A DNA stretch of 64,000 bases from NCBI GenBank assembly GCA_964584125.1, contig CAZOYP010000002.1, positions 9,928 through 73,927 on the forward strand, given 5' to 3'. Position 1 is the stretch's first letter; the number at the start of each line of letters is the position of its first letter. This DNA comes from Nitromaritima sp964584125 (GTDB lineage: Bacteria > Nitrospinota > Nitrospinia > Nitrospinales > VA-1). The position numbers were made by a program, and so were the translations under genes. Positions 46,374-55,715 of this stretch are shown here, one piece after another. Below the pieces are notes generated by a model. It was not told the DNA's origin. It did no database searches and was given only the letters and a program-made list of their open reading frames with translations.

Positions 46374-47210
46374 TTACATATCTTGATCGATATGACGATA
46401 AGGAACTAGCTCATCCTCATTTAGGGCCATGGCCATAACCTGATCCTTATTAACAAATTCTTTCATCACCTTTAACAAAGTAACAGAATTAGTGAGAAAT
46501 TTATCAATAGATTTTTCATCAAGTAAATAGTTTGAAAGTTCTTCATATAGATCTACTAGACGCTCTGCTTGGTCTAAGCGTGGGCTAATCTCTTTAAAGT
46601 CTATTTTTCTCTCTTTTATCTTAGTAGCGAACTTCTCGTAATCAAGAAAACGTTGGATGTCTTCAGGATGTTCTCCACGGGATACCAAGATTTTTGTTGT
46701 TTCTTCACGTCCATGCTTTTGCATCAATTTTTTAAATTCAACCGCCACCTTATTTAATGGTACTCCCTCTGAGGTTTGACATAAGTACCTTAAACTGAAA
46801 ATTATTTTGTTTAAATTACTATCAAGTTGCATTCCATAAAAAGAATACGGTTTCGAATTTATGTTTCTTTCAAAGGCATTCCACATTCCTCCAAACTTTT
46901 GGACTCGAGTTCGTCTTAAGTCCAATGCGTTAGATCGAGCTAAACAAGAATCTTTATTTGTGGTCACGTCTAAACCATTTTTTTTCGTAGTAATTTTTTC
47001 AATCAAGGAAGTATTAACAGGAATCTCTGCTAACCTTTTTTTCTCGCTTGATAGAATTTCCTCCTTAGTTTTTTGAACTTTCTCTGTGCGAACCCATGTT
47101 GCTTCCTTTTTCGGTTGGATAACTGGACCTTTCGTTTCCTCCGCGCTACTGCAAGCGAACAAAACCGTCATCGACATTAAATAGCTTGTAAAAAAAGCAA
47201 CCCTTATCAT
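46374..47210 (-). CDS. Hypothetical lipoprotein
   Basis: The N-terminus has a short signal peptide ending in a lipobox (TVLFAC, Cys at about residue 20), so the protein should be lipid-anchored to a membrane. The remaining 255 residues are mostly helical and highly charged, with EEILSSEKKRLAEIP and YLLDEKSIDKFLTNSVTLLK; no family is recognised. Start ATG 47210 is preferred over TTG 47213. It converges on the lon operon, ending about 90 bases from the lon stop. Confidence 0.65.
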   Translation of the reverse strand: MIRVAFFTSYLMSMTVLFACSSAEETKGPVIQPKKEATWVRTEKVQKTKEEILSSEKKRLAEIPVNTSLIEKITTKKNGLDVTTNKDSCLARSNALDLRRTRVQKFGGMWNAFERNINSKPYSFYGMQLDSNLNKIIFSLRYLCQTSEGVPLNKVAVEFKKLMQKHGREETTKILVSRGEHPEDIQRFLDYEKFATKIKERKIDFKEISPRLDQAERLVDLYEELSNYLLDEKSIDKFLTNSVTLLKVMKEFVNKDQVMAMALNEDELVPYRHIDQDM

Positions 47211-47710
47211 CAAGCAACTCGTTATAAATGTTTAAAAATTTTTGGAACTCTCTTTATACTCTAAATTCTAAAGAGGTTCCAGAAAAGTCCTCTATTTTGC
47301 AACACTTTATAAAATATACTATTGTTTAATACTCATAAATCTAATCTGCTAAAAATGTTTATTACGTCTATCTATTCAATTATTTTTTTAGCTTACAGGG
47401 GTGTTTATAGTCATTTTATGAGTCTTTAAAATTTTCCTAGGTTCAATTTTACCTAGGATAAACCCTTAATCTAAACCCGATAAAATAGATTTTTAAGGTT
47501 GAAAAGGCAAATATTTCCAAAAAAATTTACAAAAATTAATGCTATTCTTTAATACCAAAGTATCACGAAACCTTGTAATCCTTTTTATTATAAGGATTTT
47601 AAAAATCGTGACTACAAATCTATGATTGGGCACTTGAATTGCAGAAAAAAACCTTTAGAGCTTTACTTAATATTACGATATAGCATTTAATAACAACGAG
47701 AAATATAGCT
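47211..47710. other. Long divergent intergenic region upstream of the FlgO-like gene
   Basis: About 500 AT-rich bases between divergent lipoprotein genes. It contains a nested inverted repeat at 47563-47611, listed separately. No ORF, RNA gene or convincing promoter is otherwise visible. Confidence 0.45.
47563..47611 (+). promoter_or_regulatory. Nested inverted repeat upstream of the FlgO-like gene
   Basis: Outer arms TCACGA (47563-47568) and TCGTGA (47606-47611) enclose inner arms AATCCTT (47577-47583) and AAGGATT (47592-47598). The two internal loops are of similar size, about 8 and 7 bases, so the whole can fold as one stem-loop with a central bulge. It lies 100 bases before the FlgO-like start. 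It may be a leader structure or an operator; function is unknown. Confidence 0.35.
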
Positions 47711-48283
47711 ATGAAAACTTTTAGATCGTTTTACCTTATATTTTTTATTACCCTTTTGTCAGCTTGCGAGTTTCGAATGGCTCCTGCTGAATATTGGTCC
47801 AAGCTTTTTCGAACTCAAACTGATTCAATTTACTACCAAGAAAAAGCCGAGAGCTTAACCAACCGTATAGCCAAGGATATCGAAGAATACGAAATTAATA
47901 AAATCACTGTTATGGATTTTGTTGATGAGGGAAATCGTGTACCGATTCTTGGCGAGTATCTATCTTCTAGAATAGTTGAGTCGTTTACAGACCGTTCGCT
48001 ATTCCAAGATCGCATGTTTCACGTCACACAAAAAGGTGAGGTTAACGAAGTCCTCCAGCAACTTAACTTAAAACACCATTACTTGTATGCAAAAAATGAT
48101 TTGGAAGCTCTTGGCGAATCACTTAATTCTCAAGCTATCCTTACCGGAAAAATTACTGATCTAGGCACCAATATTGACATGCATCTTACTTTAACCGATG
48201 TCGCTACAGGAGAAGTGATTTCTTCAGCAACGCAACATCTCACCCGCACAAAATTTGCAGTTGAGATGCTTAGGCAACACTAG
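47711..48283 (+). CDS. FlgO-like outer-membrane lipoprotein
   Basis: The 190-residue protein starts with a lipoprotein signal (FYLIFFITLLSAC, Cys about residue 19). It then matches the FlgO domain: ITVMDFVDEGNRVPILGEYL, SSRIVESFTDRS, and AILTGKITDLGTNIDMHLTL with a final TDVATGEVISSATQHL. FlgO was described as an outer-membrane protein needed for motility in Vibrio, but the domain is also widespread in non-flagellar lipoproteins. No flagellar genes occur in this window, so a motility role is not supported by context. It is monocistronic, with a GAG ribosome site before the ATG. Confidence 0.82.
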   Translation: MKTFRSFYLIFFITLLSACEFRMAPAEYWSKLFRTQTDSIYYQEKAESLTNRIAKDIEEYEINKITVMDFVDEGNRVPILGEYLSSRIVESFTDRSLFQDRMFHVTQKGEVNEVLQQLNLKHHYLYAKNDLEALGESLNSQAILTGKITDLGTNIDMHLTLTDVATGEVISSATQHLTRTKFAVEMLRQH

Positions 48284-48362
48284 CTATTTACTGCCATATA
48301 AAAAATTATTTTAAACAACCCTATAGTTAACAAAAGAATGATTAAATTTTTCTCTTGAAAGT

Positions 48363-50312
48363 TTAATATCTAATGGTGGAGCGGTACTTACCAAGAGCCA
48401 TCAATGGAAAGAAATGCTGATACATGTGGTATTTAATAAAAAAGTGAATGGGGAATCCTGTCCCTGTAAACTCGTCTTCGTACCATGACCCGTTTAACTC
48501 TTGCCTATTTAATAAAAATTCGACCCCACGCCTAACGACCAAACTTTTTTCCTCTCCACCAGCAATCATCCCCATTATAGCCCAAGCAGTTTGAGATGCA
48601 GTGCTATTACCTGTTCCAGCTAAGGATGGGTTTTTATAGCTTCCACAAGTCTCTCCCCAACCACCATCTTCATTTTGATGATCTTCATACCATTTTATCG
48701 ATCGACGAACATAAGGCTGACTCATATCTTCACCAATAGAAGCAAGTCCAGTTAGAGCTAACCAGCTCCCATAAATATAGTTGACTCCCCAACGACCCCA
48801 CCAAGACCCATTAACTTCTTGTCTAGCTTTTATAAAATTAGTTACCTTTTTTATTCTTGGGTGATCTTTCTTAAACCCAATTCTACCAAGTAACCATAAA
48901 ACACGTCCGCTCACATCTGCTGTTGGTGGGTCTAACATCGCACCATGATCTGCAAATGGAACTTGATTAAGAATTTTCTTTTCATTATTTACATCAAATG
49001 CTGCCCAACCACCTGACTGGCATTGCATACTGAGTAACCATGAGGTTGCCCTTTCCGATTCTTTTAACTTATAAAAAGAATCCGGTAGTTCTACTCGGTT
49101 AAGAAAAATAAGAATCTCTGCCGTATCATCGCAGTCTGGATAAAGCTCGTTATAAAACTCGAAGGCCCAACCTCCAGGTGTCCCTTGCGGGTTCTTAATA
49201 GCCCAGTCTCCTTTTTTAGATATTTGTTTGGTCAAAATCCATTTAGCCGCCTTCACTAAAGCTGGATGACCCGGAGATATCCCGGAATCACAAAGAGCAT
49301 TAGCTGATATAGCTGTATCCCATAATGGCGAAACACAAGCCTGCAAAAGAGTTCCTTCTGCCTTATCGATAAGAAATCTTTCCACTGCCTCCCAGCCTTT
49401 AATCCATTTTGGATCATCCTTAGGAATTCCCTCATAATGATAGGCTAACAAGGAGTTAAGCATCGCTGGCTGAATTCCTGCAAAATCTCCCTGAGCTTCT
49501 TGGTGCTCAGAAACCCAACGAAGAGCTCTTTTAAGAGCCTTTTTTCGAAAAGGTTTCCATGGTGACTTTCCAACAAACTTAATAATTTTATCCAAATAAA
49601 TAAAAAAATTTTTCCAGGAACTGAAAATTGACCCATCAAGCTCAAAATCTAATTTAAGATCGTCAGCGGTAAAGAGTTCTTTCATACCGTGTCCATTTGG
49701 TAGTTGGCACACTGGTTTATGACTAATAACAATCGAAAGCGGGACAACAGTACCGCGAGACCAGCTCGACATTTCATAAATATTAAAGGGAAACCAGTTT
49801 TTTAAAAGAATAATCTCTACAGGAATTGCTGGACATACTTCCCAAGAAATTTGTCCAAACATAGCAAGAAAAATCTTGGTAAATACGCGAGTGCCTTTAA
49901 TACCGCCATTTTTAAGAATGGCTTCCCGCGCCCGAATCATTTCCGGTTGATCTGCGGAAATTCCTGCTATTTTTAAGGCCATATAAGATTCTACTGTTGA
50001 ATTGATGTCACAAGGGCCTCCAAAATATAACGGCCAACTTCCATCCTTTCTTTGTTTATGAAGAAGATAATTAGTAATTTTTTTCTGTTTTTTTAGGTCG
50101 ACTGTTTTTGTTAAGTGCATGAAAAAAATTAGCTCCGCGCTTATGGTCGCATTTGATTCCAGTTCATCGACCCAGTAACCCTCTTCGGTTTGCTGAGATA
50201 ACAAAAAATCACGTGATTTATGAATTGCAGAATCTAACCGGTTATCAAAATTCATATGGGTGTTTCCTTGACCTTCAATCGATGAAGAGTGGGAGTTTGC
50301 TAAGTTTTTCAT
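48363..50312 (-). CDS. shc: Squalene-hopene cyclase
   Basis: A 649-residue class II triterpene cyclase that converts squalene to hopene, the base of hopanoid lipids. The catalytic acid motif DCDD is at about residues 393-396 (YPDCDDTAEI). Several QW repeats are visible, for example QRKDGSWPLYFGG, QCQSGGWAAFD, QEVNGSWWGRWG and QNEDGGWGE. The enzyme is monotopic in the inner membrane. The first 20 residues (NSHSSSIEGQGNTH) are unlike the family, and an in-frame ATG near 50255 (MNFDNRL) could be the real start. No other hpn genes are adjacent, so the rest of the hopanoid pathway lies elsewhere. Confidence 0.96.
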   Translation of the reverse strand: MKNLANSHSSSIEGQGNTHMNFDNRLDSAIHKSRDFLLSQQTEEGYWVDELESNATISAELIFFMHLTKTVDLKKQKKITNYLLHKQRKDGSWPLYFGGPCDINSTVESYMALKIAGISADQPEMIRAREAILKNGGIKGTRVFTKIFLAMFGQISWEVCPAIPVEIILLKNWFPFNIYEMSSWSRGTVVPLSIVISHKPVCQLPNGHGMKELFTADDLKLDFELDGSIFSSWKNFFIYLDKIIKFVGKSPWKPFRKKALKRALRWVSEHQEAQGDFAGIQPAMLNSLLAYHYEGIPKDDPKWIKGWEAVERFLIDKAEGTLLQACVSPLWDTAISANALCDSGISPGHPALVKAAKWILTKQISKKGDWAIKNPQGTPGGWAFEFYNELYPDCDDTAEILIFLNRVELPDSFYKLKESERATSWLLSMQCQSGGWAAFDVNNEKKILNQVPFADHGAMLDPPTADVSGRVLWLLGRIGFKKDHPRIKKVTNFIKARQEVNGSWWGRWGVNYIYGSWLALTGLASIGEDMSQPYVRRSIKWYEDHQNEDGGWGETCGSYKNPSLAGTGNSTASQTAWAIMGMIAGGEEKSLVVRRGVEFLLNRQELNGSWYEDEFTGTGFPIHFFIKYHMYQHFFPLMALGKYRSTIRY

Positions 50313-50516
50313 AAGAGTTTGAGACTACCCAGCATAATATTGATATTAAATACTTTAAAGGTTAGTTTTGGATAAATCAAAATTTAGAATACGAGGCTTA
50401 GAACCGCTAAAATAGCTTATTTAAAGTAAAAAATAAAGTTTTTACGGATTGATGGATTTCTTAAAAAAACAATACAAAAATAGTTAAAAAGTATTTTAGA
50501 ATTATTACGAAACCAG

Positions 50517-50545
50517 TTGACATCTGGCCACAATTTATCTACTAT
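50517..50545 (+). promoter_or_regulatory. Sigma-70 promoter of rplM-rpsI
   Basis: TTGACA (50517-50522) and TACTAT (50540-50545) with exactly 17 bases between. Transcription would start about 50552, 46 bases before the rplM ATG. The match is strong. The TTG of this -35 can be misread as an upstream start codon of rplM. Confidence 0.72.
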
Positions 50546-50597
50546 GAACGATTTCCGTATTGACTTTAAAGTCTTTGTTAAATCAAACCATATAAGC

Positions 50598-51026
50598 ATG
50601 AAAACGATTTCTTTAAATGCAAACACTGTAGATAAAAAATGGGTTGTTGTAGATGCCGCCGATCAGGTTTTGGGTCGTATTGCGACCAAGGTTGCAGCTA
50701 TACTTCGTGGCAAAACTAAAGCCACATTTACGCCACATGTTGATTGTGGTGACAATGTGATTATCATTAATGCTGCAAAGGTTAAACTAACAGGTGCAAA
50801 ATGGGACCAAAAAATTTATTACCACCATACGGGCTTTGTTGGTGGAATTAAGTCAGCCACCGCCAAAGAGATGCGCGAAAAAAAACCAGCTGGTCTACTG
50901 AAAAAAGCTATTCAGGGTATGCTGCCAAAAAATCGATTGGGAAGAACTCTGTCTGGCAATTTTCGAATTTATGACGATAACAAACATCCTCATACTGCGC
51001 AAAAGCCGGAGATAATCTCCCTTTGA
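50598..51026 (+). CDS. rplM: Ribosomal protein L13
   Basis: A 142-residue large-subunit protein matching the family from its first residue: MKTISLNANTVDKKWVVVDA, then LGRIATKVAAILRGK, FTPHVDCGDNVIIINA, YYHHTGFVGGIK and GMLPKNRLGRTL. A longer in-frame reading from TTG at 50517 would add 27 residues that no L13 has, and its TTG is part of the promoter. It binds 23S rRNA early in assembly. rpsI follows 65 bases downstream as in most bacteria. Confidence 0.98.
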   Translation: MKTISLNANTVDKKWVVVDAADQVLGRIATKVAAILRGKTKATFTPHVDCGDNVIIINAAKVKLTGAKWDQKIYYHHTGFVGGIKSATAKEMREKKPAGLLKKAIQGMLPKNRLGRTLSGNFRIYDDNKHPHTAQKPEIISL

Positions 51027-51091
51027 AATTGTAGGGTCGGCTGTATTTAATAACTTACTGTAATTAATAGAAATAAACGGAAATTTATATT

Positions 51092-51490
51092 ATGGGAAGC
51101 AACGGTGAAAAGTTTTACGCAACGGGTAGACGGAAACAAGCTATAGCCAAGGTATGGATACAGTCTGGCACTGGCAAAATTACCGTAAACTCTAAAGAAA
51201 TTAAGGACTATTTTATGCGTGATTCCTTAGTAATGAATATTAAACAACCGCTAGCTTGCACTAATACAATAGAATCTTACGACATTGATGCCACAGTTAT
51301 CGGTGGTGGTTTATCTGGACAAGCTGGTGCATTTCGTCTAGGTGTATCCCGAGCGCTCCTTGAAGCCGATTCCGCGCATAGAGCAGCTCTCAAAAGAGGG
51401 GGCTTCCTTACAAGAGATGCACGTGTTGTCGAACGCAAAAAACCCGGCAGACCTGGCGCCCGCAAACTTTTTCAATTCTCCAAGCGTTAA
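51092..51490 (+). CDS. rpsI: Ribosomal protein S9
   Basis: A 132-residue small-subunit protein with the family start FYATGRRKQAIAKVWIQSG, the middle GGGLSGQAGAFRLGVSRALL and the universal C-terminus ending FQFSKR, whose basic tail contacts P-site tRNA. It forms the standard rplM-rpsI pair. The argC gene follows 180 bases later on the same strand. Confidence 0.98.
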   Translation: MGSNGEKFYATGRRKQAIAKVWIQSGTGKITVNSKEIKDYFMRDSLVMNIKQPLACTNTIESYDIDATVIGGGLSGQAGAFRLGVSRALLEADSAHRAALKRGGFLTRDARVVERKKPGRPGARKLFQFSKR

Positions 51491-51670
51491 TAAATTACCT
51501 TCCACTTTTTTTATTTCTAGGGATACAAACGCTTCTAGAAATATGTAACTGCAACATTATTTTCAGCTATTATCTTAAACCATTCAATACTACAATAGCG
51601 TTGGTATTTGTTTGCCTATTTTGATAGTTTGAACAAGGATTCAATAAATTACTATCTATAGGATAAAACT

Positions 51671-52708
51671 ATGGCAAAAATAGGTATCGCAGGTGCTAGT
51701 GGATATACCGGATTAGAGTTAATTCGCATACTCACAAATCATCCAGAGACCGAGATCGTTTTCCTCACTTCAGAAACTTTTCAAGGTGAAGATGTCTCAA
51801 AGGTATTTCCTTCCATCAGCGGGTTTGTCAACACGAAATTATCATCTATTAAGTCAATGCCCAACGATACTTGTGATATCGTCTTTCTTGCTCTTCCTCA
51901 TACAACCTCGATGGAAATAGCCCCTAAGTTTCTAAAGGGGGATACTAAGGTCATCGATCTGAGTGCAGATTTTCGATTAAAAAACCCTGCTGTTTATAAG
52001 GAATGGTATTCGACCTCTCACCAACAACTCGATCTATTAAAAGAAGCAGTGTATGGTTTACCTGAGATCCACCGAGAAAAAATTAAATTGGCCCGCCTAG
52101 TAGCCAATCCAGGATGCTACCCAACAAGCACAACTCTCGCTCTAGCCCCCGTAATAACAGAAAACTGGGTAGACCTTTCTAGTATCGTAGTTGACTCCAA
52201 GTCTGGCATCTCAGGTGCTGGGCGCAGGGCATCTCTTGGTACGCAGTTTTCAGAAATCAATGGAGGAGTTTCAGCCTATAAAGTTGCTGTTCATAGGCAC
52301 ACACCAGAAATTGAACAAGAGCTGTCTGTATTAGCAAAAACTAATGTCCAAATATCTTTTTCACCACACCTTGTACCAATGACAAGGGGAATGCTGAGCA
52401 CAGTTTATATCAATTTAAAACGAGACATGCCTGTTATAGAGCTAATTGAACATTTTATAAAGTTTTATGCAAAAGAGCCATTCGTTCGAATACTACCATT
52501 AGGGGAATATGCCAACTCTCACTTCACAGTATCGTCTAATTTTTGTGATATTAGTGTGCAAATAGATAAACGCAATCAAAGAGCCATCATAACCAGCGCC
52601 ATTGACAACTTGATAAAGGGTGCGTCCGGGCAGGCGGTGCAAAACATGAATCTCATGCTAGGAATTCCAGAAACAACCGGACTTAACTTTCCAGGCATTT
52701 TTCCTTAG
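51671..52708 (+). CDS. argC: N-acetyl-gamma-glutamyl-phosphate reductase
   Basis: The arginine-pathway reductase, 345 residues. NADP-binding start KIGIAGASGYTGLELIRIL; the catalytic cysteine is in VANPGCYPTSTTLAL; HRHTPEIEQEL and PLGEYANSHF are conserved further on. It reduces N-acetylglutamyl-5-phosphate to the semialdehyde. It lies directly upstream of argJ with only 11 bases between stop and start, so the two are in one operon. No other arginine gene is in the window. Confidence 0.97.
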   Translation: MAKIGIAGASGYTGLELIRILTNHPETEIVFLTSETFQGEDVSKVFPSISGFVNTKLSSIKSMPNDTCDIVFLALPHTTSMEIAPKFLKGDTKVIDLSADFRLKNPAVYKEWYSTSHQQLDLLKEAVYGLPEIHREKIKLARLVANPGCYPTSTTLALAPVITENWVDLSSIVVDSKSGISGAGRRASLGTQFSEINGGVSAYKVAVHRHTPEIEQELSVLAKTNVQISFSPHLVPMTRGMLSTVYINLKRDMPVIELIEHFIKFYAKEPFVRILPLGEYANSHFTVSSNFCDISVQIDKRNQRAIITSAIDNLIKGASGQAVQNMNLMLGIPETTGLNFPGIFP

Positions 52709-52719
52709 ATATACTCGCT

Positions 52720-53931
52720 ATGAAAAAAGAAACTCTAGGCCGAGAGTTCCGAATCCCAGGCTTTACTACAGCCGGTATTTTTTGTGGAATAAAACCTAAT
52801 AAAAAAAAAGACCTTGCCTTAATTTATTCTGAAGAACCTTCAATTGCCGCTGGTGTATTTACATCAAATAAAATTGTTTCCCCAACAATTACTTGGTGTC
52901 AAAAAATTCTAAAAAGTTCTAAAAATTTTAGAGCTATCATAGTTAATAGCGGTAATGCCAATGCTTGCACTGGGCCAAAAGGAATGGAAGACTGTAAACA
53001 TTTAGCCTTGAATCTTTCAAAAAAACTTTTAGTTGACCCAAAAGAAATTTTAATTGCATCAACAGGGATTATAGGCATACCTTTACCAAGAAATAAAATT
53101 ATAAAAGCTCTCTCAGCTTTGACTAGCAAATTATCTCCTACGGGATGGGGTCGCTCAGCCACAGCAATAATGACTACCGATTTAACCCCGAAATTTAAAT
53201 CATTTAGTTTCCATATAGGAAAAAATAAAATCACTATCGGTGGTATTGCTAAAGGATCTGGAATGATCCATCCAAATATGGCAACAATGCTAGCTTTTAT
53301 TGCCACTGATGCCATTATTGACAAAAGTACCCTCAATCGCGCCCTTAGAGAAGCAAATAATAGAACTTTTAACCGAATAACAGTTGATGGTGATACGAGC
53401 ACTAATGATATGGCTCTAATTTTAGCTAATGGTAAGGCTGGGAATGAAAGTATTCGCGTTGGTAGTTCAGCCTACAAAAAGTTTGTCGAAAAATTAACCG
53501 AGTTATGTTTACATCTTGCTCATAAAATTGTACTTGATGGGGAAGGAGCTACAAAGTTTGTAACAATTCGAGTGCAAGGCACAAGAGCTAAAACACATGC
53601 CCATAAAATTGCACAATCAGTAGCAACTTCATCTTTAGTTAAAACTGCCTTATTCGGACAAGATCCCAACTGGGGAAGAATTATCGCTGCAGTAGGTTAT
53701 GCAGGAGTACCTCTAAATTCAAATAGGGTTAAAATTTCACTCAACGGCTCAGTTCTTTTTAATAATGGAGCCCCTATAAAAGGGTCTTTACAATCGATGC
53801 TTCGTAAAAAGATGAGAAGCAAAAATATTTCTATTGTCATTGATCTCAAATCAGGCATTTACTCGGACGAGGTGTACACCTGCGATTTATCTTATGACTA
53901 CGTTCGCATTAACGCTGAATACACAACTTAA
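52720..53931 (+). CDS. argJ: Bifunctional glutamate N-acetyltransferase / amino-acid acetyltransferase
   Basis: The 403-residue ornithine acetyltransferase precursor. The self-cleavage site lies in KGSGMIHPNMATMLAFIATD, with the Ala-Thr bond giving the N-terminal nucleophile Thr. Also conserved are AIIVNSGNANACTG near residue 75, VDGDTSTNDMALILANG and FGQDPNWGRIIAAVGYAG. It recycles the acetyl group in arginine synthesis; whether it also uses acetyl-CoA is not decidable from sequence. It is coupled to argC. Confidence 0.97.
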   Translation: MKKETLGREFRIPGFTTAGIFCGIKPNKKKDLALIYSEEPSIAAGVFTSNKIVSPTITWCQKILKSSKNFRAIIVNSGNANACTGPKGMEDCKHLALNLSKKLLVDPKEILIASTGIIGIPLPRNKIIKALSALTSKLSPTGWGRSATAIMTTDLTPKFKSFSFHIGKNKITIGGIAKGSGMIHPNMATMLAFIATDAIIDKSTLNRALREANNRTFNRITVDGDTSTNDMALILANGKAGNESIRVGSSAYKKFVEKLTELCLHLAHKIVLDGEGATKFVTIRVQGTRAKTHAHKIAQSVATSSLVKTALFGQDPNWGRIIAAVGYAGVPLNSNRVKISLNGSVLFNNGAPIKGSLQSMLRKKMRSKNISIVIDLKSGIYSDEVYTCDLSYDYVRINAEYTT

Positions 53932-54234
53932 GGAAGATTCGGGTCACTACTTTCATCTTTATTTGTCAGCTTGATATGGCAAAATCCAAACAACCTTAAA
54001 TCATTCCAAAAAAATATCTATATTATACAATATGCTTAAAGTTTTACTTTTTTGAAAAGTACGTCCAGTTTAACATTAGATTTTTATCTAAAATGAGTCA
54101 CTTAAAAAAAACCAGAATTTTTTAGACGCTAGCTTAATTGGCACGAATATCTTTTCAAGGAAATATTAAATTTTTTTATCCGTGATATCTTTTCACGTAA
54201 CATATCTTTTATAATTTTTCAGTTTTTCCGAATT
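53932..54234. other. Intergenic region before def
   Basis: About 300 AT-rich bases between argJ and def. A weak hairpin CGTGA-N7-TCACG lies at 54181-54197 and a TATAAT at 54210-54215, but no matching -35 is visible. I see no ORF, RNA gene or clear terminator. Confidence 0.4.
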
Positions 54235-54747
54235 ATGCCACTTTTAAAAATTGTCAACTGCATGGATTCCGTCCTTCGTAAAAAATGTCTAAAGGTTGAA
54301 AACATTGATCAAAACTTGGTCACCTTGGCAGATAACATGATCGAAACTATGTATTCAGCGTCCGGCTTAGGGTTGGCAGCAAACCAAGTAGGGGTCTCCT
54401 CTGACCTTTTTGTAATCGATGTAGGTATTGAAAAAGAAAAACGCAATCCGGTAATTATTATTAATCCAGTAATTACAGCTTCAGATGAGCAAGTTTTTGC
54501 TGAAGAAGGTTGCCTGAGTATTCCTGAAATATTTGCAGAAGTTAAACGCTCTCAACATGTTGAGGTCAAAGGTTACGATCTTCATGGAAACGAATTACGT
54601 TATGAAGCTGAGGGTTTTCTTGCCAGAGCTTTTCAGCATGAAATGGACCACTTAAACGGTGTTCTCTTCTGGGATAGTATGAGTAAAGTTAAAAGAAGCA
54701 TTCTTCAGCGTAAGTTCAAAAAAAAACTTAAAGAAATAAAAGCATGA
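54235..54747 (+). CDS. def: Peptide deformylase
   Basis: The 170-residue metalloenzyme has the three family motifs: GLGLAANQVG, EEGCLSIPE (metal Cys93) and FQHEMDHLNG (HExxH, His135/Glu136/His139). It removes the formyl group from nascent proteins. It is followed by fmt with a 4-base ATGA overlap, so formylation and deformylation are co-expressed, a common arrangement. Confidence 0.98.
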   Translation: MPLLKIVNCMDSVLRKKCLKVENIDQNLVTLADNMIETMYSASGLGLAANQVGVSSDLFVIDVGIEKEKRNPVIIINPVITASDEQVFAEEGCLSIPEIFAEVKRSQHVEVKGYDLHGNELRYEAEGFLARAFQHEMDHLNGVLFWDSMSKVKRSILQRKFKKKLKEIKA

Positions 54748-55679
54748 ATATTGTCTTTATGGGAACTCCTGAGTTTTCTCTTCCCACTCTAAAAAAAATT
54801 TATCAATCGAATCACAAAGTTCAATTAGTGGTTACTCAACCTGATCGACCTAAAGGACGAGGCCGCGAATCAACTCCACCACCAGTAAAACAATTCGCAT
54901 TAGAAAATAATATCCCCATACTCCAGCCAGAAAAATGCACAAGCCCCAAAACTGTAAAAACTTTAGCTGCATTAAATTCAGATGTTTTTATTATTGTTGC
55001 ATATGGTCAAATTTTAGATAATAACCTCCTTTCACTTCCTAAATATTTTTGTATAAATTTACATTCTTCCTTATTACCCAAATACCGTGGAGCTGCACCC
55101 ATTAATTGGGCTATCATCAATGGAGAAATAGAAACCGGTGTTACCACTATGAAAATGAATGCTGGCCTCGATACAGGTGATATTTTGCTCTCAAGTAAAG
55201 TTCTAATTAGTGATAAGGATAATGCTCAGTCTCTCCACGAAACTTTAGCCCAAAGAGGTTCCTCTCTCATGCTAGAGACACTAAACCAATTGGAATCTGG
55301 GTCATTGGAAGAAGTTTGCCAAAATCAAGAGCTAGCCTCCTATGCCCCAAAACTTAAAAAGGAAGACGGCTTGATAGAATGGAATCAACCCGCTATTAAA
55401 ATTCATAATCTTGTGCGTGGTCTCACACCCTGGCCAGGTGCATTTACTTTTTTAGACTCTAAACGTTTTAAAATTTTTAAAACAGTAGTAAAAAATTGTG
55501 CCTCAATAGATCAGCCAGGTGTTATCGTTCGTATTTCTGAGCAGGGAATAGAAGTCGGAACCCAAAATGAAAGAATTGTTATTGCAGAACTGCAGCCAGA
55601 AGGAAAAAAAAGAATGGACATAAAAAGTTTTTTAGCTGGACACAAATTAATTATCGGAAGTAAATTTTTCAAAAAATAA
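54744..55679 (+). CDS. fmt: Methionyl-tRNA formyltransferase
   Basis: The 311-residue enzyme formylates initiator Met-tRNA. It begins NIVFMGTPEFSLPTLKKIY, includes TQPDRPKGRGRESTPPPVK (the tRNA loop), the formyl-binding INLHSSLLPKYRGAAPINWA, and GLDTGDILL. The C-terminal OB-fold domain starts near residue 210 (IHNLVRGLTPWPGAFTF). Its start overlaps def. An SDR sugar-nucleotide enzyme follows 36 bases later and may be transcribed from the same message. Confidence 0.98.
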   Translation: MNIVFMGTPEFSLPTLKKIYQSNHKVQLVVTQPDRPKGRGRESTPPPVKQFALENNIPILQPEKCTSPKTVKTLAALNSDVFIIVAYGQILDNNLLSLPKYFCINLHSSLLPKYRGAAPINWAIINGEIETGVTTMKMNAGLDTGDILLSSKVLISDKDNAQSLHETLAQRGSSLMLETLNQLESGSLEEVCQNQELASYAPKLKKEDGLIEWNQPAIKIHNLVRGLTPWPGAFTFLDSKRFKIFKTVVKNCASIDQPGVIVRISEQGIEVGTQNERIVIAELQPEGKKRMDIKSFLAGHKLIIGSKFFKK

Positions 55680-55715
55680 TTACCTTGAAGCACGACTTTA
55701 ACTAACGAGGAAGCT

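Noticed and set aside
50517..50597. 27-residue N-terminal extension of ribosomal protein L13 from a TTG start
   Set aside because: The TTG is the start of a TTGACA -35 box with a well-spaced -10. All L13 proteins begin at the later ATG.
52899..53402. 167-residue minus-strand open frame inside argJ
   Set aside because: It is antisense to a conserved gene and is a shadow frame.
54138..54157. Sigma-54-like TTGGCACG upstream of def
   Set aside because: The -24 half is good, but no GC occurs at the required -12 distance.
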